Assembly (NCBI GenBank): GCA_052386455.1
Contig: JBQTKD010000111.1
Coordinates: forward strand, 1-43,736
Direction of reading: 5' to 3'
Length of the DNA: 43,736 nucleotides
DNA from: JBQTKD01 sp052386455
GTDB taxonomy: Bacteria > Actinomycetota > Actinomycetes > Sporichthyales > Sporichthyaceae
Position numbers and translations under genes: made by a program. Below are positions 26,801 to 32,859 of this stretch, piece after piece. Under the pieces are notes generated by a model. That model worked only from the letters and a program-made list of their open reading frames with translations. It searched no databases and had not been told where the DNA came from. The first letter of the stretch is position 1. Each line of letters opens with the position of its first letter.

Positions 26801-27923
26801 CAAGGACCGCAAGCGGCACCTGATCGACCTCGGCAACGGCGGCGCTCCGCTCGTCGCCCTGGCCAACGGTGGCCGTGGCGATGGCCAGCAGAACGCGGCC
26901 GGCGACGCGGCGGGCATCGCGCTGGGCAACGGCGGCAACGGCGGCAACGCGGGCGAACCGGCCGCGCAGAAGGCGGAGTCGAGCGAGCCGAAGAAGGGCA
27001 CCTACGCCAGCGGCCAGCTCATCGAGGCCTTCAACGGCGCCGACGCCTCCGACGCTCGCTCGCGGGCGAAGGACGAGATCCCGCTGATCTCGCTCGCCAA
27101 CGGTGGCCGGGGCTCCAACGCCGGCGCCGAAAACGACAAGAACCGGAAGATGGGCCGCAACCAGGGCCTGCTCGACCTCGGCAACGGTGGCGACAGCGGC
27201 ACCGGCAAGGCGGCCAGCCCGTACGGCGTCCTGCTCTCGGCCTTCAACGGCGGCGAGGGCGGCGGCGTCGACGGCACCGGCGGCTCGGGCGACGTGGTCC
27301 GCGCCGGCGACGGCGGCAACGGCGCCGCCGGAGCCGGCCAGGGCGGCAGCGGCGGTCGTGCGGCGCTGCTCTCCACCAGCAACGGTGGCGACGGCGGCTA
27401 CGGCGGCGGGCAGCTCGGCGAGGACGGCGGCGACGCGGCGATCATCAAGCTCGCCGACGGCGGCAAGGGCGGCAACGGCATCGACACCGGCAGCGGTGGC
27501 ATCGGCGGCAAGGGTGGCCTGCTGAACGTCGTCAACGGTGGCGACGGCGGCAACGGCACCAAGCCGGGCGACGGCGGCGCCGGCGGCGACTCCGGGTTCG
27601 CGTCGGTCGGCAACGGCGGCAAGGGCTTCGGCAAGGTGGCCCAGGACGGCGGCGACGGCGGCGGCGTTTCGCTCGGCGACGGCGGTCGGCCCGACGCGGG
27701 CGAAGCCGTCCTGGAGAACACCCCCGGGTGGGAGTTCGACGGCAGCGGGACCGCCAAGCGGCCCGAGGCCAAGAAGGCGCCGAAGGGCGGCCAGGAGACC
27801 GCGGACAGCGGCGAGACCGTCCTGCCCAAGACCGGTGCCGGCGACGCCGCGGGCGTCGCGGCACTCGGCGGGTTCCTGCTCCTCGGCGGCGCGCTCCTGC
27901 GTCGGCGTCGGGTGCAGGACTGA
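23883..27923 (+). CDS. Giant secreted Gly/Asn/Asp-rich repeat protein with LPKTG anchor
   Basis: A protein of 1,346 residues. A basic N-terminus and hydrophobic segment (about 30-54, VTLASAAGVGIVLLQAAGVA, then SAAHAA) form a long signal peptide. The mature part is built of degenerate repeats of about 15-30 residues around G-x-(L/V)-(L/A)-x-(L/V)-(G/S/F)-N-G-G, for example GTLLGIGNGGNGG, GSVLDLGNGAD and GTVADVGNGGD. A duplicated QFG(Y/F)APDSG block lies near residues 425-520. It ends LPKTG (27822-27836), a hydrophobic helix and RRRR, a sortase sorting signal. The start ATG 23883 follows GGGGGG; TTG 23868 would add five residues. It is probably a cell-wall-linked fibre, sheath or adhesin; it recalls mycobacterial PGRS regions in composition but not in domain plan. 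No sortase gene lies in the window. The function is unknown. Confidence 0.88.
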   Translation: MRLKSATDQRGRHARGRHAAPSSMTVGIRRVTLASAAGVGIVLLQAAGVASAAHAATEPVQGGTTQDVHRAGFGVAFGEAAPADGGETDLGDVVRMGERGGGEGEARGTGDLLAIGQALHKSGEFAGGDGALLGVGDGGHQQKDESGGDATVVGLLGNNPKSMAADGDDEKGEEKTESDETPTLLDFGRTEDRGPVQLGGDGRETSRGTLLGIGNGGNGGPKMRVDDSPAILDLGNGEGEHNKKDGSVLDLGNGADAGPKDPKPGRGGVVWLLNAFGPAVRDGKVLELFNGPPRPVEFYSAASDDDPLAGGLLKLGNGKSGSEDGKPEDGPAGDGHLLKVGNGGDGYDKKHGYGGDGGALDLLNGKPPKRAQLPASGGDGKLIGILDQETPKGPADSGGKGSAISALTGGGKSKVATAGTGDDDQFGYAPDSGQFGFAPDSGQFGYAPDSGQFGFGDDRDHSGHGPGSGVPGNGGDSGQFGYAPDSGQFGFAPDSGQFGYAPDSGQFGFGDDSGHSGHGPRRSQAVVFKAAGPGADDEAGRADLVRVLQGGKGAKKGENSGGDGNLARVLEGSSRPTPPNGTGGDGNLANILVNPPEAGVATAGKGSFRAASNDENVGDGGVKKNDSAQVDRERTPVEAAESTPQGGSGGEGGVANIGNGGDARGEAKANGGDGKVAGVSNGGDDMEKSQGNGGDGTVADVGNGGDSKGQQEGNGGAGDVASVSNGGSADRGENFGGDGGAVRAGEAGKAAKPDAKGARIARPHRSVDGASSPLVSAGKGGQAQSDGLGEAGAGSVVDAGNGADAGPGNGEGEGALARVATRGDDGRTGKAKHKKGPKHAADKQRGGFLNLGTGGDAKGDGRGDGGTGSVVRAGNGGKGEIDTANTGEGDARGGAHRKPTEGAAGGLVAAGQGGNAANEGDAGRGSVVSTGNAGDGRSQRGKHREDPPKEASKRGAGRPTDEQGALIALFNGAKDRKRHLIDLGNGGAPLVALANGGRGDGQQNAAGDAAGIALGNGGNGGNAGEPAAQKAESSEPKKGTYASGQLIEAFNGADASDARSRAKDEIPLISLANGGRGSNAGAENDKNRKMGRNQGLLDLGNGGDSGTGKAASPYGVLLSAFNGGEGGGVDGTGGSGDVVRAGDGGNGAAGAGQGGSGGRAALLSTSNGGDGGYGGGQLGEDGGDAAIIKLADGGKGGNGIDTGSGGIGGKGGLLNVVNGGDGGNGTKPGDGGAGGDSGFASVGNGGKGFGKVAQDGGDGGGVSLGDGGRPDAGEAVLENTPGWEFDGSGTAKRPEAKKAPKGGQETADSGETVLPKTGAGDAAGVAALGGFLLLGGALLRRRRVQD
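25155..25442 (+). repeat. Duplicated aromatic repeat block in the surface protein
   Basis: Two blocks start at 25155 and 25317, exactly 162 bases (54 codons) apart. Each encodes QFGYAPDSGQFGFAPDSG twice over with Y/F alternation, then FGDD and HSGHGP. Codons differ at several third positions, so the duplication is not very recent or is under protein-level selection. Confidence 0.85.
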
Positions 27924-27940
27924 CGCGACATCAGATAGTC

Positions 27941-27977
27941 ACGAAACGGCCCACCGGACTCCGGTGGGCCGTTTCGT
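27941..27977 (+). terminator. Strong hairpin terminator
   Basis: A perfect 17-bp stem (ACGAAACGGCCCACCGG and its complement) with a 3-base loop lies 17 bases after the surface-protein stop codon and just before the dehydrogenase operon. Confidence 0.85.
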
Positions 27978-28028
27978 GGATAACGTGGATCACTGGTGAC
28001 TCGCAACCCGAAGTCGAGGTGCCCCGCA

Positions 28029-29120
28029 ATGTCCGAAACGCCCGAACTGGTACAGCTGCTCACCCCCGAGGGCGAGCGCGTCGAGCATCCCGACTACAGC
28101 GTGGATCTCGACGACGAGCAGCTGCGCAGCTTCTACCGCGACCTCGTGCTGGTCCGGCGCATCGACGCCGAGGCCACCGCCCTGCAGCGCCAGGGCGAGC
28201 TGGGCATCTGGGCCTCGCTGCTCGGCCAAGAGGCCGCACAGGTCGGCTCCGGGCGGGCACTGGCCAAGAACGACCACGTCTTCCCCACCTACCGCGAGCA
28301 CGGCGTCGCCTGGTGCCGCGGGGTGGACCCGCTCAACCTCCTCGGCCTGTTCCGCGGCGTGAACATGGGCGGCTGGGACCCCGAGGAGTTCGGGTTCCAC
28401 CTGTACACGATCGTCATCGGCGCACAGACCCTGCACGCCACCGGGTACGCCATGGGCATCCAGCGCGACGGAATCGTCGGCACCGACCGCGCATCGGCGG
28501 TTGTCGCCTACTTCGGCGACGGCGCCACCTCCCAGGGCGACGTGAACGAGTCGTTCATCTGGGCCAGCGTCTTCCAGGCGCCCGTCGTGTTCTTCTGCCA
28601 GAACAACCAGTGGGCCATCTCCGAGCCGCTGGAGAAGCAGAGCCGCATTCCGCTCTACCAGCGCGCTCGCGGGTTCGGCTTCCCCGGCGTCCGCGTCGAC
28701 GGCAACGACGTCCTCGCCACGTACGCCGTGACGCAGGCGGCGCTGGCGCAGGCCCGCGAGGGCGGCGGCCCCACGTTCATCGAGGCGTTTACCTACCGCA
28801 TGGGCGCGCACACCACCTCCGACGACCCGTCGCGGTACCGCATCGCCGCCGAGGTCGAGGCGTGGAAGTTGAAGGACCCCATCGAGCGGCTGCGGGCCTA
28901 CCTGATCCGCCACACCGACTCCGACCAGGCCTTCTTCGACTCCATCGCCGCCGAGTCCGACGAGCTCGCCAAGCACGTCCGCACCGGCTGCCTGGAAATG
29001 CAGGACCCGGCCCCACTGTCGATGTTCGACCACGTCTACGCCGAACCCCACCCCCGCGTCGCCGAACAGCGCGACGAATTCGCCGCCTACCTCGCCTCGT
29101 TCGAAGGCGGTGCCCACTGA
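28029..29120 (+). CDS. pdhA: 2-oxo acid dehydrogenase E1 component, alpha subunit
   Basis: A protein of 363 residues. It is the thiamine-diphosphate-dependent decarboxylase half of the E1 heterotetramer that feeds acyl groups to E2. The ThDP motif runs from GDGATSQGD (163-171) to NNQ (192-194), and GQEAAQVG and TYREHGV are conserved. The start ATG 28029 with GAGGTG upstream is preferred over a GTG at 27996. It is the first gene of an E1 alpha-E1 beta-E2 operon. The substrate (pyruvate or branched-chain 2-oxo acids) cannot be settled from sequence; the heterotetrameric type occurs for both. Confidence 0.93.
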   Translation: MSETPELVQLLTPEGERVEHPDYSVDLDDEQLRSFYRDLVLVRRIDAEATALQRQGELGIWASLLGQEAAQVGSGRALAKNDHVFPTYREHGVAWCRGVDPLNLLGLFRGVNMGGWDPEEFGFHLYTIVIGAQTLHATGYAMGIQRDGIVGTDRASAVVAYFGDGATSQGDVNESFIWASVFQAPVVFFCQNNQWAISEPLEKQSRIPLYQRARGFGFPGVRVDGNDVLATYAVTQAALAQAREGGGPTFIEAFTYRMGAHTTSDDPSRYRIAAEVEAWKLKDPIERLRAYLIRHTDSDQAFFDSIAAESDELAKHVRTGCLEMQDPAPLSMFDHVYAEPHPRVAEQRDEFAAYLASFEGGAH

Positions 29121-29140
29121 TGGCGCGTCCCCTCATTTCG

Positions 29141-29200
29141 CCGATAGTGCAGTCGGGGTACGGAAAACGGCTCGAAAGCGTGCCTGGACTGCACTATCGG
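29141..29200. repeat. 14-bp perfect inverted repeat between E1 alpha and E1 beta
   Basis: CCGATAGTGCAGTC (29141-29154) and GACTGCACTATCGG (29187-29200) are exact complements separated by 32 bases. They fill most of the 109-base gap in an otherwise tight operon. In RNA this is a stable stem-loop that could attenuate, process or stabilise the message; as DNA it could be a genomic repeat unit. Confidence 0.7.
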
Positions 29201-29229
29201 GAGTGTTCGAGCACGCCGAGGGGTTCACG

Positions 29230-30216
29230 ATGAGCGGGCAGACGACGACGCTGGCGAAGAGCCTGACCATGGGGCTGCGGGCCGCGATGGAACGGGACCC
29301 GAAGGTCGTGCTGATGGGCGAGGACATCGGGAAACTCGGCGGGGTCTTCCGCGTCACCGACGGTCTGCAGAAGGACTTCGGCGAGGACCGCGTCATCGAC
29401 ACCCCGCTCGCGGAGTCCGGCATCCTCGGCACCGCGATCGGCATGGCCCTGCGCGGGTATCGGCCCGTGTGCGAGATCCAGTTCGACGGCTTCGTATTCC
29501 CCGCCTTCGACCAGATCGTCTGCCAGCTCGCAAAGCTGCGCAGCCGCTCGCTCGGCACCGTGAAGATGCCGGTCGTCGTGCGCATTCCGTTCGGCGGCGG
29601 CATCGGAGCGGTCGAGCACCACTCCGAGTCTCCGGAGGCGTACTTCGCGCACACCGCCGGCCTACGGGTCGTCGCATGCTCGAACCCGGTCGACGCGTAC
29701 TGGATGATCCAGCAGGCCATCGCCTCCGACGACCCGGTCATCTTCTTCGAGCCGAAGCGCCGGTACTGGGAGAAGGCCGACCTCGACGTCGCCGCCGGTC
29801 CCCCGGCCGAGTCCCTGCACCAGGCCCGCATCGTCCGCGAGGGCACCGACCTGACCCTCGCGGCGTACGGCCCGATGGTGAAGGTCTGCCTCGAGTCCGC
29901 GATCGCCGCCGAGGAGGACGGGCACTCCCTGGAGGTCCTGGACCTGCGCTCGCTCTCGCCGCTGGACACCGACACCCTGTTCGGCTCCGTCCGGCGCACC
30001 GGCCGACTCGTCGTGGTGCACGAGGCCCCGACGAATCTCGGACTCGGCGCGGAGATCGCGGCTGCGGTCCAGCAGTCGTGCTTCCATTCCCTCGAGGCTC
30101 CGGTCCTGCGGGTCGGGGGCTTCGACACGCCCTATCCGCCGTCCCGGCTCGAGGAGGAGTACCTCCCGGACCTGGACCGCGTGCTCGATGCAGTCGACCG
30201 CTCCTTGGCCTTCTGA
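29230..30216 (+). CDS. 2-oxo acid dehydrogenase E1 component, beta subunit
   Basis: A 328-residue partner of the alpha subunit. Typical blocks are VVLMGEDIGKLGGVFRVTDG, DTPLAESGILGTAIGMAL, PVCEIQFDGFVFPAFDQI and RIPFGGGIGAVEHHSESPEA; the C-terminal transketolase domain ends with GGFDTPYP. ATG 29230 is chosen; the frame is open from 29110, but that part lies over the inverted repeat and shows no homology. The E2 gene starts 11 bases after its stop. Confidence 0.93.
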   Translation: MSGQTTTLAKSLTMGLRAAMERDPKVVLMGEDIGKLGGVFRVTDGLQKDFGEDRVIDTPLAESGILGTAIGMALRGYRPVCEIQFDGFVFPAFDQIVCQLAKLRSRSLGTVKMPVVVRIPFGGGIGAVEHHSESPEAYFAHTAGLRVVACSNPVDAYWMIQQAIASDDPVIFFEPKRRYWEKADLDVAAGPPAESLHQARIVREGTDLTLAAYGPMVKVCLESAIAAEEDGHSLEVLDLRSLSPLDTDTLFGSVRRTGRLVVVHEAPTNLGLGAEIAAAVQQSCFHSLEAPVLRVGGFDTPYPPSRLEEEYLPDLDRVLDAVDRSLAF

Positions 30217-30227
30217 AGGGACGTCAG

Positions 30228-31682
30228 ATGGCGCGCAAGCAGTTCAAGCTCCCCGACGTCGGCGAAGGCCTGACCGACGGCGAGATTCTCAAGTGGTTCG
30301 TCTCCGTCGGCGACAAGGTGACGGTCAATCAGACGATCGTCGAGATCGAGACCGCCAAGGCCGCCGTCGAACTCCCCTGCCCGTTCGAGGGCGAGGTCGT
30401 CGAACTGCTCGCGGCCGTCGGCGACGTCGTGGACGTCGGCGTTCCGATCATCACCGTGGAGACCGAGCCCGGCGCCGCCCCGGCACCGGTGGCCGCTGCA
30501 CCCGCAGCCGCCGAGCCGGAGATCGCCGCCGGCCTGATCGGCGGCGAGGCGCCCGGCGGGCGCACCGCGATTCTCGTGGGCTACGGACCGCGCACCACCT
30601 CTGCCAAGCGCCGCCCGCGTCGCTCCCCGCACGACGGCGGAGCGCACCAGCACGTCCCCGCCGCTCGCGAGGAGGTCGAACCGGGCGGGCCACTGGGCAG
30701 TGAGGCGACGAAGCCGACGCGCCACGGCGGCCTGGAGGCCGGCCGGCTTATCGAGGCCCGAGAGGCGCCCTACGCGGGCGAAGCGGTCCCGGCCCACACG
30801 ATCCCGCTCGAGGAAACCGCCGCCAAGATCTCCGTCCTCGCCAAGCCGCCGGTCCGCAAGATGGCCCGCGACATGGGCGTGGACCTGCGCACCGTCGTGC
30901 CCAGCGGCCCGGGCGGCACGATCACCCGCGCCGACGTCGCGGCAGCGGCCTCCGCCCCCGTGCCCGCCGGGCACGACGAGGACCCCCGCGTGGAACGCGT
31001 CGCCGTCCGCGGCGTACGGAAGATGACCGCGCAGGCCATGGTGTCCAGCGCGTTCACCGCCCCGCACGTCACCGAGTTCCTCACGATCGACGCGACCCGC
31101 ACGATCGAGTTCGTCGAGCGCCTGCGCGCCCACAAGGCCATGGCCGGCCTGAAGGTCTCGCCACTGCTGATCGTCGCGAAGGCGATGTGCCTCGCGGCCC
31201 GCCGCACCCCCGAGGTCAACGCGACCTTCGACGCCGGCTCCGGCGAGATCGTCTACAAACACTTCGTGAACCTCGGCATCGCCGCGGCCACCCCGCGCGG
31301 CCTGCTGGTCCCGAACATCAAGGACGCCGACGATCTGAGCCTGCCTCAACTCGCCGCCGCCATCGGCGAACTGACCGCCACCGCCCGCGAGGGCAAGACC
31401 TCCCCCGCAGACATGTCCGGCGGCACGATCACCGTCACCAACGTCGGCGTCTTCGGCGTGGACGCGGGCACGCCGATCATCAACCCCGGCGAATCCGCGA
31501 TCCTCGCCTTCGGCGCCATCCGCCCCATGCCCTGGGTCGTGGACGGCGTCGTCGTCCCGCGCGAGGTCACCACCCTCTCGCTGTCCTTCGACCACCGCGT
31601 CGTCGACGGCGAAGCGGGCTCCCGCTTCCTCGTCGACGTCGCCAGCGTCCTCGAAGACCCCGCGGCCGCACTGCTGTTCTGA
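30228..31682 (+). CDS. Dihydrolipoamide acyltransferase (E2)
   Basis: A protein of 484 residues. The lipoyl domain (1-80) carries the lipoylated lysine K44 in VEIETAKAAVEL. An Ala/Pro linker, then a GRTAILVGYGPR segment common in actinobacterial E2s, leads to the peripheral-subunit-binding domain (about 205-245, PPVRKMARDMGVDL, PSGPGGTITRADV). The acyltransferase domain ends with the catalytic motif DHRVVDG (H456, D460). Start ATG 30228 with AAGGG upstream. No E3 gene follows, so the lipoamide dehydrogenase must be supplied from elsewhere. Confidence 0.94.
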   Translation: MARKQFKLPDVGEGLTDGEILKWFVSVGDKVTVNQTIVEIETAKAAVELPCPFEGEVVELLAAVGDVVDVGVPIITVETEPGAAPAPVAAAPAAAEPEIAAGLIGGEAPGGRTAILVGYGPRTTSAKRRPRRSPHDGGAHQHVPAAREEVEPGGPLGSEATKPTRHGGLEAGRLIEAREAPYAGEAVPAHTIPLEETAAKISVLAKPPVRKMARDMGVDLRTVVPSGPGGTITRADVAAAASAPVPAGHDEDPRVERVAVRGVRKMTAQAMVSSAFTAPHVTEFLTIDATRTIEFVERLRAHKAMAGLKVSPLLIVAKAMCLAARRTPEVNATFDAGSGEIVYKHFVNLGIAAATPRGLLVPNIKDADDLSLPQLAAAIGELTATAREGKTSPADMSGGTITVTNVGVFGVDAGTPIINPGESAILAFGAIRPMPWVVDGVVVPREVTTLSLSFDHRVVDGEAGSRFLVDVASVLEDPAAALLF

Positions 31683-31690
31683 CGCCAGAC

Positions 31691-32299
31691 GTGGAAGCGT
31701 CCGAGTTCCTTCGGCAGGTGCAGACGTCAGGTGCCTTGGCGCGGGCGGTGAAGAACTACGGCCTCGCTGGCGGGCCTTGGCCCGAGGACTACGACTGGAC
31801 CGACGACTTCCTCCGCGGAGTCGTCGACCAGCTCCATGCTCGACCGTCGATCGTTGTGGCGCACAGCGAGTTCGGGCACTACGGCTCCGGGTACGCCTCG
31901 TTCGTCGAGTGCGTGGTCACCTTGCGCGACGGTTCGGCTCGCACGCCTGGGACGAAGAACAGCCCTTGGGGACCGAGCCTGAAGACCGAAGGCTTTACGG
32001 TGCTCCTCAGCCGGCTCGCTCCCGTCGCCGCGCTTGCCGGGCCGACCATGCGCTTCGAGGCGAACGACGGCAACGGCTCGAGCCAAGATCTGCCCCATGC
32101 GTCGAGCGCGGCGGAGGACTTCGGGCCGCGCTGGGAGGTCCCGGTCCTGGAGGTCCGCGCCGTCTTGGAGTCGCACGGGATCGTCCTGCTGCCACTCGCA
32201 GTCCTATGCGCGCCACTTCCACCGGCGCTGCACGTCGAAACGAACCTGGGCGAGCCGCCCTACACCGTGTTCGACGCCTGGTTCCACTGGATGGATTGA
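31691..32299 (+). CDS. Protein of unknown function downstream of E2
   Basis: A protein of 202 residues from GTG 31691, 8 bases after the E2 stop. No signal peptide or membrane helix is seen. It has several aromatic, well-conserved-looking stretches (VAHSEFGHYGSGYASFVECV, WEVPVLEVRAVLESHGIVLL, YTVFDAWFHWMD) and reads like a compact globular alpha/beta protein. I do not recognise a family. Slightly lower GC at third positions than E2, and its place next to a toxin-antitoxin remnant, suggest accessory DNA; it could be an immunity-type protein, but nothing proves it. Confidence 0.65.
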   Translation: MEASEFLRQVQTSGALARAVKNYGLAGGPWPEDYDWTDDFLRGVVDQLHARPSIVVAHSEFGHYGSGYASFVECVVTLRDGSARTPGTKNSPWGPSLKTEGFTVLLSRLAPVAALAGPTMRFEANDGNGSSQDLPHASSAAEDFGPRWEVPVLEVRAVLESHGIVLLPLAVLCAPLPPALHVETNLGEPPYTVFDAWFHWMD

Positions 32300-32324
32300 C
32301 CGATCTGGCCGAGGGGGCCGGCGC

Positions 32325-32342
32325 ATAATACGATTGTGTTAT
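32325..32342 (+). promoter_or_regulatory. Palindromic operator/-10 region over the XRE gene start
   Basis: ATAATACGATTGTGTTAT is an imperfect palindrome (ATAATAC-GATT-GTGTTAT, one mismatch) that ends in the start codon. It is the most AT-rich point in the area and contains -10-like hexamers. Autorepression by the XRE protein is a natural inference, and the mRNA may be leaderless. Confidence 0.5.
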
Positions 32343-32667
32343 GAGTGCGGAGATCGTGTTGCCCAGCCCGGCTGCGGGCCTGCTCCAATTGGCACGCATC
32401 AAGGCCAACCTGACGCAGGCTCAGTTGGCCGAGCGGGCTGGGGTGCCCGTGTCGATGATCTCGGCCTACGAGCGCGACAAGCGTCAGCCGACGCTGGCGA
32501 CATTGTTGAAGCTGGTCCACGCCGCAGGGCTCGAACTGCACATGCGTCTCGAGCCCTACGACGACCACGACGATGTCCTCGCAGCACTGGAAGCTGCCCG
32601 CAGCCCGGAGGAGCGTGCTCGACGGGATCGTGAAATTGACGTCTGGCGCAAAGCTCGACCGGCATGA
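32341..32667 (+). CDS. XRE-family helix-turn-helix regulator (probable antitoxin)
   Basis: A protein of 108 residues. A canonical HTH-3 domain is at about 13-68 (LLQLARIKANLTQAQLAERA, VPVSMISAYERDKRQPTLAT, LLKLVHAAGLEL), followed by an acidic/basic C-terminal helix (ALEAARSPEERARRDREIDV). The stop overlaps the next gene by ATGA, so the two were translationally coupled. In actinobacteria such proteins pair with nucleotidyltransferase-type toxins, of which the downstream gene is a remnant. Confidence 0.85.
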   Translation: MSAEIVLPSPAAGLLQLARIKANLTQAQLAERAGVPVSMISAYERDKRQPTLATLLKLVHAAGLELHMRLEPYDDHDDVLAALEAARSPEERARRDREIDVWRKARPA

Positions 32668-32831
32668 CCGAGCTCAACGCGTCGGCGATCGTGGAGGTCC
32701 TGCACCGCCACGGCGTTGTGCGAGTCGCGGATCTTGCGGATGTCATCCGATCCAAAGAGGCGGCAGGGCGTCCCAAGGACCTGAAGGTGCTGCCGATTTT
32801 CTACGCGCACCTGGCCAAGCGCAGTCGTTGA
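32664..32831 (+). pseudogene. Internally deleted nucleotidyltransferase (AbiEii-like) toxin remnant
   Basis: A frame of 55 codons. The first part, MTELNASAIVEVLHRHGV, matches the N-terminus of AbiEii-type nucleotidyltransferases that usually continue as RYVVIGG with the catalytic GS/D motif. The rest, RVADLADVIRSKEAAGRPKD and LKVLPIFYAHLAKR, matches their C-terminal end. The catalytic middle (normally more than 100 residues) is missing in frame. The product therefore cannot be an active toxin; the XRE partner remains intact. Confidence 0.7.
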
Positions 32832-32859
32832 GGCGAGGGATCCCTGCAGAAGTGGGGGG

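Noticed and set aside
23835..26819. A 994-codon open frame antisense to the giant surface protein
   Set aside because: It is alanine/valine/leucine-rich noise caused by Gly/Asp codons read backwards in GC-rich repeats; it has no start signal or domain, and the sense strand has signal peptide, repeats and LPKTG.
24450..27700. Possible CRISPR array or tandem DNA repeats
   Set aside because: Repeats are protein-level and degenerate, of variable spacing, in a single long frame; there are no uniform repeats with unique spacers and no cas genes.
29110..29229. N-terminal extension of E1 beta
   Set aside because: The frame is open to 29110, but it crosses the 14-bp inverted repeat and lacks family similarity; ATG 29230 gives the normal length.
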